From an uncultured Alphaproteobacteria bacterium (lineage in GTDB: Bacteria; Pseudomonadota; Alphaproteobacteria; Rhodobacterales; Rhodobacteraceae), in NCBI GenBank assembly GCA_929200295.1, contig CAKMZE010000019.1, positions 12,420-29,285 of the forward strand: a DNA stretch of 16,866 nt, read 5' to 3'. The translations under genes and the position numbers were made by a program. Positions within the stretch are counted from its first letter, which is position 1. Every line of letters starts with the position of its first letter. The notes beneath the pieces are model-generated. The model did not search any database, was not told the DNA's origin, and saw only the letters and a program-made list of their open reading frames with translations. Shown piece by piece: positions 15,971-16,866 of the stretch.

Positions 15971-16866
15971 TTATGATTTTTGGAACATGGCGAGCATACG
16001 CCGTGTGACTAGGAAACCACCAAAGATGTTAATCCCCGTCATAAAGACAGCCAAGGCGGCCAAAAAGATCACCACACCTGATCCCGAGCCGATCTGCGTC
16101 AAAGCACCAAGGATAATAATCGACGAAATCGCATTGGTCACAGCCATAAGCGGCGTGTGCAACGCATGTGCCACCCCCCAGATCACCTGAAATCCAACAA
16201 AGACGGACAACACAAAGACGATAAAGTGCTGCATAAAGCTCGCGGGTGCAATGAGCCCCACACCAAGAAGCAATGCAGCCCCCACCGACAAAAGTGTAAC
16301 CTGATTGCGCGTTTGCGCCTGAAATGCCGCAGCTTCGCGCGCGGCAATCTCCTCTGCCGTTGGCTCTGGTGGGGCGGCTTTTTGCGGATGCGCTGCAATC
16401 GCCGCGACCTTTGGCGGCGGCGGTGGGAATGTGATTTCACCCATATGGGTCACTGTCGCACCGCGGATTACATCGTCTTGCATATCATGATTGACCACAC
16501 CGTTTTTATCTGACGTGAGGTCTGACATCATATGACGAATATTTGTCGCATATAGGGTCGATGCTTGCGCCGCCATCCGGCTAGGGAAATCTGTGTACCC
16601 AACGATTGTCACACCGTTCTTTGTCACGATCTTTTCGTCCTTGACCGTCAGCTTACAATTGCCACCACGCTCTGCCGCAAGATCCACAATCACAGACCCA
16701 GGCTTCATCGCCTCGACCATGTCCTTGGTCCAAAGCTCTGGCGCATCGCGTCCAGGGATCAGGGCCGTCGTAATCACAATATCCATGTCAGGAGCGATTT
16801 CACGGAATTTCGCCAATTGGGCGGCGGCGAACTCTGGGCTTGAAACAGCCGCATATCCCCCAGTTG
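15971..16866 (-). CDS. pntA: NAD(P) transhydrogenase subunit alpha, C-terminal part (N-terminus outside window)
   Basis: PntA carries the NAD(H)-binding domain I of the transhydrogenase and, in its single-chain form, extra membrane helices. About 297 codons are visible, reading in frame to the right edge, so the gene begins outside the window; an ATG at 16816 is internal. Visible domain I motifs are TGGYAAVSSPEFA, VITTALIPGRDAP, GSVIVDLAAERGGNCK and VGYTDFPSRMAAQAS. A Pro/Ala/Glu-rich linker with five consecutive prolines follows. Then comes a C-terminal membrane unit of about four helices (VTLLSVGAALLLGVGLIAP, FIVFVLSVFVGFQVIWGV, AISSIIILGALTQIG, GVVIFLAALAVFMTGINIFG). The alpha subunit is thus a single chain, unlike the split PntAA/PntAB of Rhodospirillum rubrum. 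It is the upstream partner of pntB, and nothing in the visible part is disrupted. Confidence 0.96.
   Translation of the reverse strand, partial: TGGYAAVSSPEFAAAQLAKFREIAPDMDIVITTALIPGRDAPELWTKDMVEAMKPGSVIVDLAAERGGNCKLTVKDEKIVTKNGVTIVGYTDFPSRMAAQASTLYATNIRHMMSDLTSDKNGVVNHDMQDDVIRGATVTHMGEITFPPPPPKVAAIAAHPQKAAPPEPTAEEIAAREAAAFQAQTRNQVTLLSVGAALLLGVGLIAPASFMQHFIVFVLSVFVGFQVIWGVAHALHTPLMAVTNAISSIIILGALTQIGSGSGVVIFLAALAVFMTGINIFGGFLVTRRMLAMFQKS

Noticed and set aside
1..16866. Mobile elements, CRISPR arrays, tRNA or rRNA genes, or a defence system
   Set aside because: I saw no transposase, integrase, long terminal repeats, regularly spaced repeats, tRNA-like folds or defence-protein motifs; every long coding stretch is explained by core or transport genes.

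Overview
The window looks like ordinary core chromosome of an alphaproteobacterium, most likely a Rhodobacterales/Roseobacter-group organism of moderate GC content. The protein sequences (Der with the G4 variant NKAEG, a single-chain PntA, the YfgM-BamB-Der order) and the dense layout with GTG starts fit that group. No species can be named from sequence alone. There are no tRNA or rRNA genes, CRISPR arrays, transposases or phage genes.

Layout, left to right. (1) 1-2775, minus strand: yajC followed by a protein-export gene cut by the left edge. It reads in frame from SecD through SecF without a stop, so it is a fused SecDF. (2) 2986-4278, plus: serS, divergent from yajC. (3) 4290-7788, minus: a YfgM-like gene, a BamB-like beta-propeller lipoprotein and der, spaced tightly enough to be one operon; its end converges on serS. 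(4) 8055-13021, plus: a two-gene RND efflux operon (membrane-fusion adaptor and permease, overlapping by ATGA), divergent from the YfgM-like gene. (5) 13132-13698, plus: rluE-type 23S rRNA pseudouridine synthase. (6) 13708-14334, minus: a small unknown lipoprotein in AT-richer DNA. (7) 14527-16866, minus: pntB and the C-terminal part of pntA, cut by the right edge.

How the genes fit together. Much of the window concerns the cell envelope: YajC/SecDF support Sec export, the YfgM-like protein sits at the inner membrane near the translocon, BamB helps outer-membrane protein assembly, the RND pair exports compounds across the envelope, and PntAB couples the proton gradient to NADPH formation. Translation and ribosome functions are interleaved (SerRS, Der, RluE).

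No gene-free stretch exceeds 300 bases. The three largest gaps (2776-2985, 7789-8054, 14335-14526) are regulatory regions and are described. I found no convincing new system. The points most worth a second look are the RND permease with two large insertions, the SecDF fusion, the unknown lipoprotein with its inverted repeat, and the palindromes flanking the efflux operon.
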